Shown here one piece after another: positions 45,900 to 56,846 of a DNA stretch of 64,000 nucleotides; within the stretch, counting starts at the first letter, position 1, and each line of letters begins with the position of its first letter. The notes beneath the pieces are model-generated. The model saw only the letters and a program-made list of their open reading frames with translations, was not told the origin of the DNA and ran no database searches. Where the stretch lies: assembly GCA_963576725.1 (NCBI GenBank), contig OY755240.1:38342629-38406628 (forward strand), read 5' to 3'. The stretch comes from Azorinus chamasolen (Eukaryota; Mollusca; Bivalvia; Cardiida; Solecurtidae). Both the position numbers and the translations under genes were made by a program.

Positions 45900-46375
45900 T
45901 CCATTTTCATGTTGGAATCGAGGAATGCCCCCAAATTTCGAACCCACGTTGATGGTGTTATCTCAGCATCTGATTTCTATGTTTGATACACGTTCTGCAT
46001 TCCGTTTCGAGTTAAACAGTATAAGTTCTGTTTTATCTGCATTTAGTTTTAGCATATTGTGGTGCATCCAGGAGACAACATCGTTTAGACAGGCTTCCAC
46101 TCGTCTTATAACTTCCATTTGTGTAGTAGTGTCAATGGGTTCAAATGATATATATAGCGAGTCGTCTGCATAAAAATGATGATTAAGTCCATGGTTTCTA
46201 CAAATTGCACCTATGGGTTTTGTATACATAATAGTTTTTTGGCCCTAACACTGATCCCTGTGGTATACTGTATTTCATGAGGACTGGCTCAGAGAGTTCT
46301 TTGTCAATGCACACAGTTTGAAAGCGATCGGTGAGATAGGATGTCATCAATGCAAGCGGTGTACCCCCAAAGTCA
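45900..46375 (-). pseudogene. CR1/L2-like LINE RT fragment
   Basis: Minus-strand blocks: SYLTDRFQTVCIDKELSE, YSIPQGSVLGPK, then after a frame change FYADDSLYISFEPIDT, VEACLNDVVSWMHHNMLKL and NADKTELILF. QGSVLGP and YADD are RT motifs; the WM-N-LKLN-KTE-ILF stretch is typical of the CR1/L2 branch and distinct from LINE A and B. Only about 150 codons remain, sandwiched between parts of a satellite array. Confidence 0.8.
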
Positions 46376-46384
46376 TTAAAATTA

Positions 46385-47175
46385 TTATCATTTCATAGAC
46401 GAGAAAAAAGGCATAGGGAAAAATGGCCTAGACAGCAACCCCCACACATAGAAAAATATAACCATTTCACAGGGGCATAGAAAAAATTATTCAACCTAAA
46501 CCCCTATCTGAAAAATAAAATCATTGCGCAGGGGACAAAAAAGGCCTAGGCAATTTCTTACCCACCCTACCCCAACAAGATATAATCATTTCACAGGGGA
46601 GAAAAAAGGCCAAAGGTGTTTCTTCCCTATCCCACACTTAAAAGATATAATCATTCCACAGGGGAGAAAAACTGGCTTAGGCTATTTCTTCCCCCTATCT
46701 GAAAAGATAAAATCATTTCACAGGTGAGAAAAAGGCCTAGACCACTCTTCCCCACTCATTATCTCAGTAAATATTTATCATTTCATAGACGAGAAAAGGC
46801 ATAGGCCAATCACCCCTTCCCCAACACACTCACCCAAGAAAAACATGATCATTTCACAGCTGAGAAAAAAGGCCTAGGGAAAATATTAAAATCCGCATCC
46901 CATCTGAAAAGATAAAATCATTCCACATGAGAGAAAAAGGCCTAGGGCATTTCTTCTCCACCCTGCCCCAAAAAGATATAAGCATTTCACATGGGAGATA
47001 AACTGGCCTAGGCTATTCCCCCTCCCCTCTCACCCGTCTTTGAAAAAATATAAACATATTCACAGGAGAGAAAAACTGACTTAGGTTATTTCTTAGGCCA
47101 TTTCTTTCCAATTCCATCCTAAAAAGATATAATCATTTCCCGGGGACTGGGCCTTTCCCCGTCCCGGGGAAAATC
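46385..47175. repeat. gaagaaatggcc array, inverse orientation
   Basis: About 12 units of 50-75 bases: 'aatcatttcacaggggagaa', 'aaaggcctaggc', 'atttcttcccc'. It ends with 'cccggggactgggcctttcc' and 'cccggggaaaatctgg', mirroring the ccccgggg-rich edge at 30240-30330. Confidence 0.9.
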
Positions 47176-47189
47176 TGGCATGGGGGAAT

Positions 47190-47842
47190 ATACCTGTTAT
47201 ACACCAGGTACTTTAAATTAGAATTGAGGTAAACACGGACGTAACTGTCCCTACCCATCGATACATATATTGACAAGGTAAGCAACCCTGTGTCTAGAAA
47301 CGCCGAACGAACACTTACGTGACATCAGTGTTCCAATATTGTAGCAGACAGCAACACTGAGCAGCCTGGCTAAGTCCCGGACACAGTCAAATAGAGCTGA
47401 GGTAAACATGGGCGTAACTGACCCATACCCAGCTAGATATACTGACTATAAGGAAAGAGCAACAGGCACGTATGTACCTTCTGCAGACAGGTATACAGGG
47501 GACATAAAATCAACTGCTGACCGAATAACCTGTTGTTGTTGTTGATGCATCTGGTCATGAGGACAGTGTTTTGATGGCATTGATGCGGTAGCTGGCAATT
47601 CTGCTGACAACCGCAATGTGTGTCCACCTGAGGATCCACAGGGCTCCCAAGTATCTGCTGATTTATCAACCCAGCAACATGAAAGGTATACCATATACGT
47701 GCCTCCCCAAAAATATCCACCCTTTAGGCATTGAGCATATATATCGACTTGAATGTGAGTTGGAACTCATCAATAATAAGTTAGCTGGTTAACTCCAATC
47801 CGTCTTACACAAGTGGCAGGATAAGATCATATAGTCACAGTA
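47190..47842. repeat. gctaagtcccgg repeat and flank
   Basis: 'gaggtaaacacggacgtaac' (47226) and 'gaggtaaacatgggcgtaac' (47399) show two units about 170 bases apart, with 'attgtagcagacagcaacac' and 'ggctaagtcccggacacag' between. These match 29990-30250. The remainder (47450-47842) shows no gene; the minus ORFs at 47433-47720 have no motif. Confidence 0.65.
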
Positions 47843-48108
47843 AATGATGGCACAATCGAGCTCACTGTAGAGTCAGTCACAATCGAGCTCACTGTAGAGT
47901 CAGTCATAATCAAGCTCACATTAGAGTCAGTCACATACGAGCTCACTGTCGAGCCCGTCACATCAAGCTCACTGTCGAGCCCGTCACATCAAGCTCACTG
48001 TAGAGCCCGTCACAATCAAGCTAATTGTCGAGCCCGTCAAAATCAAACTCACTGTCGAGCCCGTCAAAATCAAGCTCACTGTAGAGCTTGTCACACTCGA
48101 GCTCACTG
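47843..48108. repeat. Minisatellite, 25-27-base unit
   Basis: About ten units of 'cgagctcactgtagagtcag' plus 'tcacaat', later 'aagctcactgtcgagcccgt' plus 'cacatc'. It abuts the tandem duplication at 48109. Confidence 0.92.
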
Positions 48109-49175
48109 TCGGTGATTTGACCCATATGTTTGACCTCTGACCTTTAAGGGTGACCTTGACCTTGACATGTCACACCTCAAAATGTGCAGCTTTATGGGAT
48201 ACATATGCACGCCAAATATCAAGTCTCTATCTCTACTGCTCCAAAAGTTATGGCCAATGTTAAAGTCGGTGATTTGACCCATATATTTGACCTCTGACCT
48301 TGAAGGATGACCTTGAACTTGACATGTCAACCCTCAAAATGTGCGGCTTTATGAGATACATATGCATGCCAATATCAAGTCGCTATCTGTACTGGCTCAA
48401 AAGTTATGACCAATTTTAAAGTTGCCGACAAACAGACAAACAGACAAACGGACAAACAGACAAATAGACAAACAGACAGGGCAAAAACAATATGCCCCCC
48501 CCCCGATTTGATCTGGGGAGCATAAAAATCTGCCCGGGGTGAGGCCCGAACCCGCTACCTTACCCCACGCATTATCATACAACGTCTTTATCTACTGAGC
48601 TATTACACGGAATGAACAAATTTACATACCGTCAATGGTCAATAATGTTCGAACGTTGTTTATCTTCGGAAATCTATATATAGAATTACGAGTATATACG
48701 GAATATGCACGGAGTCTCAGTTTAATCTGGTCAAGTAATACATACACGAGATGGCGGAGTCTTTTGTATGCTATCAGCTGTGTTGTAGCTTACACTTTAT
48801 GTTTACATTCAGGTTTTCAACATTGTATAAGTAAACAACGTGCAGTGAACCATAAAAATCAGCACAGTCCACTTTTTTTTGGGGGGGGGGACGCTGCATT
48901 CTATCAGCATAAAAACCTGCATGAGAAAATCGTGATTGACTGTCGACGTAAAGTACATATCTTAGTTAGATGGACTGTAGCAATACCGACACCCCTAAAT
49001 CGTGGAACGTACCAAAATGTTAAGGTTTTTCAGAACTAATCATACAAAGGGCAAAGTTAATGAAACGGTTTACGACGGCCATGACGGCAGCGCCGGACAT
49101 TATACGCAAGGTTGACTGTTATATCGCTATTTAGGTGAACCCGCCAACTCTAAAAGAGATGACATAATGTTAAAG
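48109..49175. repeat. 1.07-kb tandem duplication, unit 1
   Basis: Begins 'tcggtgatttgacccatatg' and ends 'gatgacataatgttaaag'. The next unit starts at 49176 with the same sequence, period 1067. It contains two 'ttgacctctgacctt' repeats, a GACAAACA tract with hairpin, a tRNA-like segment and about 550 bases of unknown sequence. Confidence 0.92.
48531..48610 (-). repeat. tRNA-like segment (SINE or pseudogene), unit 1
   Basis: Minus strand: 'gtgtaatagctcagtagat' (A-box region) and 'agcgggttcgggcctc' (B-box with one change) with tRNA-like spacing. It lies directly after the hairpin end of the repeat element. A near-identical copy is at 49590-49670. Confidence 0.5.
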
Positions 49176-50227
49176 TCGGTGATTTGACCCATATGTTTGA
49201 CCTCTGACCTTTAAGGGTGACCTTGACCTTGACATGTCACACCTCAAAAAGTGCGGCTTTATGAGATACATATGCACGCCAAATATCAAGTCTCTATCTC
49301 TACTGGTCCAAAAGTTATGGCCAATGTTAAAGTCGGTGATTTGACCCATATATTTGACCTCTGACCTTGAAGGATGACCTTGAACTTGACATGTCAACTC
49401 TCAAAATGTGCGGCTTTATGAGATACATATGCATGCCAATATCAAGTCGCTATCTGTACTGGCTCAAAAGTTATGACCAATTTTAAAGTTGCTGACAAAC
49501 AGACAAACGGACAAACAGACAAATAGACAGACAAACAGACAGGGCAAAAACAATATGCCCCCCAGATTTGATCTGGGGAGCATAAAAATCTGCCCGGGAT
49601 GAGGCTCGAACCCGCTACCTTACCCCACGCATTATCATACAACGTCTTTATCTACTGAGCTATTACACGGAATGAACAAATTTACATACCGTCAATGGTC
49701 AATAATGTTCGAACGTTGTTTATCTTCGGAAATCTATATATAGAATTACGAGTATATACGGAATATGCACGGAGTCTCAGTTTAATCTGGTCAAGTAATA
49801 CATACACGAGATGGCGGAGTCTTTTGTATGCTATCAGCTGTGTTATAGCTTACACTTTATGTTTACATTCAGGTTTTCAACATTGTATAAGTAAACAACG
49901 AGCAGTGAACCATAAAAATCAGCACAGTCCACTTTTGGGGGGGGGGGGACGCTGCATTTTATCAGCATAAAAACCTGCATGAGAAAATCGTGATTGACTG
50001 TCGCATGTAAAGTACATATCTTAGTTAGATGGACTGTAGCAATACCGACACCCCTAAATCGTGGAACGTACCAAAATGTTAAGGTTTTTCAGAACGAATC
50101 ATACAAAGGGCAAAGTTAATGAAACGGTTTACGACGGCCATGACGGCAGCGCCGGACATTATACGCAAGGTTGGCTGTTATATCGCTATTTAGGTGAACC
50201 CGCCAACTCAAAAAGAGATGACATAAA
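49176..50227. repeat. 1.07-kb tandem duplication, unit 2
   Basis: Near-identical to 48109-49175 through 'gatgacataa' at about 50227, with scattered substitutions, a shorter C-tract (9 fewer bases near 49560) and a G-run that differs in length. The plus-strand frame 50061-50285 (HTKGKVNETVYDGHDGSAG, then HYTQGWLLYRYLGEPANSKR) is open here but broken in unit 1; I do not recognise it. Confidence 0.92.
49590..49670 (-). repeat. tRNA-like segment, unit 2
   Basis: Same as unit 1, but the B-box reads 'gggttcgagcctc', a perfect match to the pol III consensus, with 'tagctcagtagataaag' as A-box. The amino-acid acceptor ends do not pair convincingly, so a functional tRNA is unlikely. Confidence 0.5.
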
Positions 50228-50265
50228 AACTAAGGGTGTCCAAGGAAACTATATGCAACATTATA

Positions 50266-50482
50266 AATATTCTGAAAATGGGTGATCCCTCCAAAGCAAA
50301 AGTAGAAATGCAAAAAGAGAAAACTGCAGACTCGGTTTTATTGAGTCTGTTCATGAGTAGTAATTAAAAGTGCAACACTACTCACACAGCGGCTTAAGCA
50401 GTATTCAATTTTCAAAACTAATAACATGAAAACTAATGATCCCGAAGGACCAGAAAATATAACAACACTGAGAATGAAGTAA
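50266..50482 (-). repeat. Solo LTR-like sequence, shortened
   Basis: Same family as 31184 and 61508, with 'cagactcaataaaacc' on the minus strand. A deletion removes most of 'gcgtgagtag...ctagggggcg' (about 14 bases near 50390). The start (chloro-end near 'gtacggggc') is also missing. Confidence 0.72.
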
Positions 50483-50639
50483 GACAGTTTTAGAAGCAAA
50501 ACTATGAAAAAGTTCACCAACTCAACATGGCACATATCCTGGAGGCTGAAATGTAATCAGGGGAAATACTTTGTCACTTCTGAAGAAGCTATGTTTTACT
50601 TAGGCGGGAGTTATGGGCGAAGAAAAGTATGCTACATCA

Positions 50640-51150
50640 GAAAAGGGGGAGGAGTGGTGGTGACAAGTTGAAGTGTGTTAATCGTGATGCTTTTGTCTGC
50701 GGCTTCATGGCCTGGGCTGTTGAATCATCTAGAGGCAAAACGGAGATTCTCAATAAAGGAACCAACGTGAGTATTACATTGACAAAGTTTTGAAGTCTTT
50801 TTAGAGAAAACTGTTCATGGACTGTTTCCAGATTGTCCGAAAGCTATGTCATTCAACCAATACAGTGCATCTAGCCACACATCTAAACATACGCTGAATT
50901 TCCCCCAAGAGCTGAAACATTCACTTTATACCGCCTAAACAATGACTGCTGCCTCGAAGTACTTTGGTATCTGGGGTGTGCTTCAACATCGTTTACAGAT
51001 TGTTAGCCTCAAAAGAGCTCTGAAGGACGAGTGGCGCAACGAGGACAAGGAAATCATAAATAAGACTTTTAAATCATGGCCAGACCGCTGCATGATTATA
51101 TACAACAGTAATATAGGCGTCTCTTTAGCCGCAAACAAAGATGACGTAAT
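50640..51150 (+). pseudogene. mariner/Tc1-like transposase relic
   Basis: Plus-strand blocks in shifting frames: GFMAWAVESSRGKTEILNKG (the VWGAIS-type strand), MSFNQYSASSHTSKHT (second catalytic-Asp region, usually QDSAPAHTA; the Asp is lost here), then from 50942 a 'WGVLQHRLQIVSLKRAL' and 'IINKTFKSWPDRCMIIYN' C-terminus. The LKRAL ... INK ... WPxRC pattern is the end of mariner-family DDD/DDE transposases. Stops and the missing catalytic residue mark it as dead. No clear inverted ends found. Confidence 0.72.
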
Positions 51151-51239
51151 CTTTGTAATCGCGGCCATTTTGTTTCTATTTATAGTAACCTCATTTGCAT
51201 ATAAGGATATTGTGGTTTGTCACGGGTATTCGCGATAGC

Positions 51240-51600
51240 AGTCGGTTATGTATATCATCACATGAGATTTAAATTGAGAAAGATCTGGAGCTACACGGTA
51301 TACAGAGCTGACTTGTTTACCCTCTTGTAGGTAGTCGTGGACATTGAGGGTCAGGTCCTCCCTACCAGATATAATAATAACTACTACTACTATTTCCACT
51401 ACTGATGATGATAACAAAAACAACACTAGTAATACTACTATAAACATAATAATGATAAATGATAACAACATCAACAACACTATTATAATTATTAATACAA
51501 TTAAATAAATAAATAAATACCATGTATACGCCTTGACGTCCAACGCTCAAATGATCTTAATGCGTATTTTCAGGGCGCTGCGGGTGTAACTATATTTAAA
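51240..51600. other. No gene; AAT/ACT-rich tract
   Basis: 51366-51510 is a loose (AAT/ACT/AAC) low-complexity tract giving spurious Ile/Val ORFs on the minus strand. Confidence 0.6.
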
Positions 51601-53225
51601 ATGTCATCATAGCTATTTTTAGCTAGAGTATTTCACCATCATTGCATCACCCTATTCAAATCTCTGTTTACTCAATGGACAAAGGAAAGCCAATACGCCC
51701 TAGAAGGTATTGTTACCAATACCACACTGTTGATTTAACACACAAAGCAAAGTTAATAAGGTCTAAATAGCAATGTTCCTATATAAACAAACCCAGTACA
51801 CTGTTGATTTAAGAACTAGTGCAAAATCAATTCTATCTAAATGTCACTGTCCCTGTGTTAACAAATCCATAAACTGTTGATTTAAGATACAATGAAAGAT
51901 CAATAATGTCTTTCTTTCTTTCCTTTCTGTTTACTCAATGGAAAAAGGAAAGTCAATACGGCCTAGAAGGTATTGTTACCAACACAACACTGTTGATTTA
52001 ACACACAGAGCAAAGTTAATAAGGTCTAAATAGCAATGTTCCTATAGAAACAAACCCAGTACACTGTTGATATAAGAACTAATGCAAAATCAATACTCTA
52101 AATGTCACTTTTCCTGTGTTATCAACTCCATTACACTGTTGATTTAAGATACAATGAAAAATCAATAATGCCTAGACGGCATTGTTACCACCTCCAACAT
52201 TGTTGATTTAAGACACAAAGGAAAGTACACAAGGGTCTAAATGACATTGGCTAGATGTTAGCAAACCCATTACACTGTTGATATCAGACATAATGAAACA
52301 TCAACAAAAATCAGACACTATTGTGTCCAGTCTCTACACTGTTGACTTAAGACAAAATGGAAAATCAAACCGCCATGAACATTCATCAAGACAGTATTTG
52401 CCAAATGTGTTTTGAAATGGCCTTTTTAAACTTAACCAATGAAAAACATTTTTCTCGCAACTCAGAGATCAGAATGAAATTTTTAGTGTTCAAACTTATC
52501 ACAGAGCCAGTTTTCAATATAAATTCTGAAGGGAGGTGATCCTCTGAGAGCAAAAATTGCAACACAAAAAGAAACAATTGCAGACTCGGTTTTATTGAGT
52601 CTGTTCATGAACAGTAATTGAAAGTGCAACACTGCTCACGCCCCCTAGCACCGGCTTAAGCGGTATTCAATTTTCAGAACAAGAAGTACTGAAATTCATG
52701 ATCTCAAAGGATCAGAAGGTATAACAACACTGAGAATGAAGTACGGGGCGACGTTTACTGTATCACACCGCGCTTTAATGAAATATTTGCCATTTTAAAT
52801 GTCATCATAGCTATTTTAGCTACAGTATTTCACCGTCATTGCATCATTCTATTCAAATATCTGTTTACTCAATGGACAAAGGAGAGTCAATACGGTATAG
52901 AAGGTACTGTTACCAACACCACATTGTTGTTTAAAACACAAAGGAAATTACACAATGGTCTAAATGGCATTGGCTCGATGTTAACAAACCCATTACACTG
53001 TTACATAATGAAATATCAATAATGCCTAGGCGGTATTGTTACCACCTCCAACACTGTTGATTTAAGACAAAATGGAAAATCAAACCATTTACCAAATTTG
53101 TATTGAAATAGCTTTTTTAAATTGAACCAATCTGAAATATATTTTCTCACAACTCTGAGATCAGAATAAACTGTTAACGTCTAACCTTATCACATAGTCA
53201 GTTATCAAGATGAAGTTTACTTATC
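51600..53225. repeat. Degenerate satellite, about 110-base units
   Basis: Repeated 'tgtttactcaatggacaaag', 'aatacggcctagaaggtatt', 'gttaccaacaccacactgtt' and 'gatttaagacacaa' at 51660, 51925, 52130, 52865 and 53030, with higher-order copies about 1.2 kb apart (51600-ish 'tgtcatcatagctattttta' recurs at 52798). An LTR (52519-52753) is inserted in it. The 60-residue ORFs inside are not genes. Confidence 0.8.
52519..52753 (-). repeat. Solo LTR-like sequence in satellite
   Basis: A more diverged member of the 31184/61508 family: minus strand 'gccccgtacttcattctcag', 'gcttaagccggtgctagggg', 'cagactcaataaaacc'. Comparison with the uninterrupted satellite at 53190-53230 places its edges near 52519 and 52753. 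Confidence 0.75.
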
Positions 53226-53945
53226 ACACCACACTTTAGTGAAACATATGCCAAATGGTAAACTTACAGATGCTCCGCTATTTATTAGTAATACCATTAT
53301 GTTGATGGCTATCGAATCACGCTTGAATGCACCGGACTGTGTGGAAGTAGTCAGAGACAGACATCATTTCACCAAAGCCTTTGACCATCTCATAGGTGTT
53401 TTGGGCTACAGCGGAATACACAGTCACGTGATCAAAGTCATATGTGTTAAGCAAAAGAATCCAAACCCAAGCAGATTCTAACAAATGCATACATAAATTT
53501 ATATTAGGGCCAAGTCAAAGGATTTGAAAGGACTAAAAGGGTATATTGCCCTCTGCAAACTGACTTGACCAGCCGAGGTGTTAATAAATACCTTGCTGGC
53601 CCCCAAGCGTGTGAAAGTTTAATTTGTAAACATGGCCCCAGGCTAAAAGATGTATTAACAGGTAAAAATGCACAAAATCGATTTAAATTGGCACCAAAAT
53701 TTTGCAATTTATAGACAGGTGGTTTTCGAAGATCAAACGGATATGTTATAAAGTTTCCTTTGACAATAAATGTGTCCTACCCCAAACATTATAAACGGTT
53801 ATATTTAATAAATGTTCAGTAATAGAAACGGTTATAGTTGCTATAGGGAAATAGATCAGAATGAGCGTTTTTCGCGATTTGTGCAACAGAACAGGGTAAA
53901 GTAGTACCAAACCATACATATCATCCTAAACTTTCTTTTGAATGA
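53226..53945. other. No supported gene; 80-codon ORF
   Basis: The plus-strand frame 53239-53481 (LFISNTIMLMAIESRLN, then APDCVEVVRDRHHFTKAF) is open but matches nothing I recognise and has no splice or promoter context. The rest is AT-rich. Confidence 0.35.
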
Positions 53946-54588
53946 AAGGATCTCTATTGTTATACGGTTGAGTAGTTATCATCCTTTATCGGTTTTTAAA
54001 ATTTAAAATTTAATCTCCTCAAACTGTATAAAACTATACACCATTGTAAAGATCTCGTCGCGCAGATGAAGAAAATGTATACATATAAGGTACTATCTCT
54101 TACCGTTGCCTAGTTATAGCCTTTTCAAAATAATTCTATGACGTCATTTAGCTCATGAATATGCACGATTCAACTCTAAATTTTAAACCGCCCTAACACC
54201 TTTAATTTTCGACCGATTTTAATGATGTTGGTGTCAATTAAGCCTAAAATTGTCTCAGGAATTCATTGGCAAATCAATTTAAGGCTTTCTTATAACATGA
54301 ACAAAGTTCAATTTTTCACATACAATTTCATTATGTATTATTATTATTTTATTATTTGTTTTTAAATATCGACCGATTTTGATGATGTTGGTGTCCATTT
54401 GACTTGAAATTGTCTCAAGAATCCATTGGTGACAATGGCTTGTACGTCAGGTCAAGATGAAGACCGAGTGTATCTATACTCTAATTAAATCTACTTGTTT
54501 ATGATTCTCAAACGACAAAAACATATCCCCATCTTCGCTGCACGCTGTCCAACTATGGAATGACAGTTTTGATGTGTCAATCTAACTG
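53946..54588. repeat. Left long terminal inverted repeat
   Basis: Starts 'aaggatctctattgttatac', ends 'gatgtgtcaatctaactg'. Pairs with 59808-60461 over its length with small indels and substitutions. It includes 'ttctatgacgtcatttagct' and two direct copies, about 150 bases apart, of 'gaccgatttt.atgatgttgg' (54219, 54369). Confidence 0.93.
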
Positions 54589-54796
54589 TAAAGTCTACAG
54601 TGCGCTCACATTTATGTAAACATCGTTGATACATTCTGATTGGATTCAACCCATTGAGCTCATCGCATGAACTAACATAAGAACACCTAACTTAAGATTC
54701 AATTCATCCGTCATCATGAATGCCGCATGTACAGTTTGTTTTAGACCCTGCTTTATAGAGTGCGGGAAATGTTTCGTTGTGTTAAGCCATCTAGGA
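54589..54796 (+). other. Possible leader with short Cys-rich ORF
   Basis: ATG at 54717 opens MNAACTVCFRPCFIECGK, then CFVVLSHLGER before entering the GGT repeat and stopping. 'gagaaag' then 'gtggtgg' at 54797 is donor-like. It could be a short first exon of the ATPase gene, whose finger starts before its first ATG, or mere chance. Confidence 0.25.
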
Positions 54797-55795
54797 GAAA
54801 GGTGGTGGTGGCGGTGATAGTGGTGGTGATAGTGGTGGTGGTGGAGGGTGGTGGTGGTGGTGATGGTGTTGTTTTTGGTGGAGGTGGTGGTGGTGGTGGT
54901 GGTGGTGGCGATGGTGGAGGTGGTGGTGGTGGTGGTGGTGGTAGTGGTGGTGGTGGTGGTGTTAGTGGTGGTGGTGGTGGTGGTGGAGGTCGAGTTGGGG
55001 GTGGTGGTGGTGGTGGTGGAGGGGTGGTGTAGGTGGTGTAGGTGGTGATGAAGGAGGAGGTTGTGGTGGTGGTGGTGGTGATGGAGGTGGTGGTGGTGGT
55101 GGTGGAGGTGGTGGTAGTGGTGGTGGTGGTGGTGGTGGTAGTGGTGGTGGTTTTGGTGGTGTTGGTGGTAGTGGTGGAGGTGGTGGTTAGGTGGTGTGGT
55201 GGAGGTGGTGGTGGAGGTGGTGGTGGTGGTGGTGGTGGTGGTGATGGAGGAGGTGATGGTGGTGCTGGTGGTGGTTGATGGTGGTGGTGGTGGTGGTGAT
55301 GGTGGTGGTGGTGGTGGAGGTGGTGGTGGTGGTGGTGGTGGTGGTGGTGGTGGTGGTGGTGGTGGTGGTGGTGGTGGCAGTGGTGGTGGTGGTGGTGGAG
55401 GTGGTGGGGTGGTTGTGGTGGTTATTGTTTTCTATGGAACACCGTAAAAAGAGACTGGTCACTGTGGTGGTGGTGGTAGTGGTGGTGGTGGTGGTGGTGG
55501 TAGTGGTGGTGGTTTTGGTGGTGTTGGTGATGTGGAGGTGGTGGTGGTGGTGATGGTGGTGGTTTTGGTGGAGGTGGTGGTGTAGGTGGTGGTGGTGGTG
55601 GTGATGGAGGAGGTGATGTGTTGGTGGTGTTGGTGGTGTGGAGGTGGTGGTTGTGGTTGTGGTTTTGGTGGAGGTGGTGGTGGTGGTGGTGATGGAGGAG
55701 GTGATGGTGGTGCTGGTGGTGGTTGATGGTGGTGGTGGTGGTGATGGTGGTGGTTTGAGGTGGTGGTGGAGGTGGTGGGGGTGGTGGTTATTGTT
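54797..55795. repeat. (GGT)n array inside the TIR element
   Basis: About 1 kb of GGT/GGA/GAT steps. Two copies of a non-repeat module, 'ttgttttctatggaac' with 'agagactggtcact' (55426-55463) and 'ttgttttctttggaac' with 'agagactgatcact' (55791-55828), show that a segment of about 365 bases was duplicated as the array grew. Multiple false poly-Val, poly-Gly and poly-Thr ORFs. Confidence 0.95.
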
Positions 55796-55862
55796 TTCTT
55801 TGGAACAACGGAAGAAGAGACTGATCACTTAAATTCTATTTAAAGCTCACAATGAGTGTTCT

Positions 55863-56591
55863 ATGTGTCAACAGCCTTTTTCTAGACGTGACGCTATGCT
55901 GAGGCATCAACGTAATGTCCATGGTGAAATGAAAATGAAAAATAGGGCAGTATATTCGGAGATTCAAGGTGAACCTGGCACAGTATTTATGGTGCAACAT
56001 CCTTTCATCATGATTGTTACCGATCCTAGTGGAAGCGGAAAAACGCATTGGACCAGACAGTTGTTGAATTCTTTCCTCATTCGGTCTTCTCCTCAAAGAA
56101 TTATTTGGTGTTACGGACAATGGCAGCCTCTTTATGAACATTTACAACAGGAGTTACCTGATATTCAATTTGTCCTTGGAATTCCTGATCATCTCAACGA
56201 CTCAGATTTTATTGATGGCACAAAACGTACAGTGATTGTGTTAGACGACTTGATGACAGAAGCTAAATGCGACCAACGCATCGCTGATCTCCTTACCAAA
56301 GGAAGTCATCATAGAAATCTTTCAGTGGTGTATTTGACCCAGAACCTATTTCCTCAAGGTAAAGCGAGTCGAGATATCACCCTAAATATGCAATATCTTG
56401 TACTGTTCAACAGCCCCATTGACAGACAGCAAGTGGCCACTTTGGCTAGATGTATTTATCCCAATACTAGTGGACTTTTTATGAAACGGTATGAGGAGGC
56501 AGTACGTAAACCTCGAGGTCATTTGGTGGTGGATTTGAAAGCTCAAACTCCGGAACATAAATCGTTTGAACACAAACATATTTCAAAATAG
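55863..56591 (+). CDS. C2H2-finger DNA-packaging-type ATPase (A32/FtsK-HerA-like)
   Basis: 242 codons from the first ATG. Walker A DPSGSGKT (54-61; the usual first Gly is Asp), Walker B TVIVLDDLM (123-131, DD at 128-129), a sensor-like YLTQNLF (157-163), and GSHHRNLSVV and LNMQYLVLFNSPID, characteristic of the ATPases of Polintons, adintoviruses and related virus-like elements. These power genome packaging into capsids. Just before and after the ATG lies a complete C2H2 finger, C-x2-C-x12-H-x4-H; its first Cys is upstream of the ATG in an open frame that reaches a stop at 55831. The natural start was therefore probably further upstream, on a lost part or another exon. No internal stop or frameshift. 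A host AAA protein is unlikely given the neighbours and flanking TIRs. Confidence 0.85.
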   Translation: MCQQPFSRRDAMLRHQRNVHGEMKMKNRAVYSEIQGEPGTVFMVQHPFIMIVTDPSGSGKTHWTRQLLNSFLIRSSPQRIIWCYGQWQPLYEHLQQELPDIQFVLGIPDHLNDSDFIDGTKRTVIVLDDLMTEAKCDQRIADLLTKGSHHRNLSVVYLTQNLFPQGKASRDITLNMQYLVLFNSPIDRQQVATLARCIYPNTSGLFMKRYEEAVRKPRGHLVVDLKAQTPEHKSFEHKHISK

Positions 56592-56738
56592 CTTGACTAA
56601 CCAAGGGTCATGTGTGTCTGAACAGGTTGAGAATAATAAGCAAACGGTATTGGATAATGATGAAGAGGAGGAAGATGAAACTGAAGATGGAAATGAAGAT
56701 GATGATAAGGAGGATACTGATGATGATGATGATAATAC

Positions 56739-56786
<48 letters not shown>

Positions 56787-56802
56787 GGGGGGGATAGAGT
56801 GA
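56566..56802 (+). CDS. Acidic Asp-rich ORF on (GAT)n, doubtful
   Basis: 78 codons overlapping the ATPase end by 26 bases in another frame. The first 28 residues (MNTNIFQNSLTNQGSCVSEQ) are ordinary; the rest is DEEEEDETEDGNEDD and a run of Asp from a (GAT)n microsatellite (56705-56785). An acidic protein at this place is imaginable, but microsatellite expansion in a spacer is simpler. Confidence 0.25.
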
Positions 56803-56846
56803 CATTCAAAGATTAATCAAGAAAATGGCACTATCAATCTGTATAT

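Noticed and set aside
55187..55828. 213-residue His/Thr/Pro minus-strand frame
   Set aside because: Inverse of the GGT array; frame is open only because the repeat lacks stops.
56597..56809. Poly-His or poly-Ile minus-strand frames opposite the acidic tract
   Set aside because: Shadows of the (GAT)n microsatellite.
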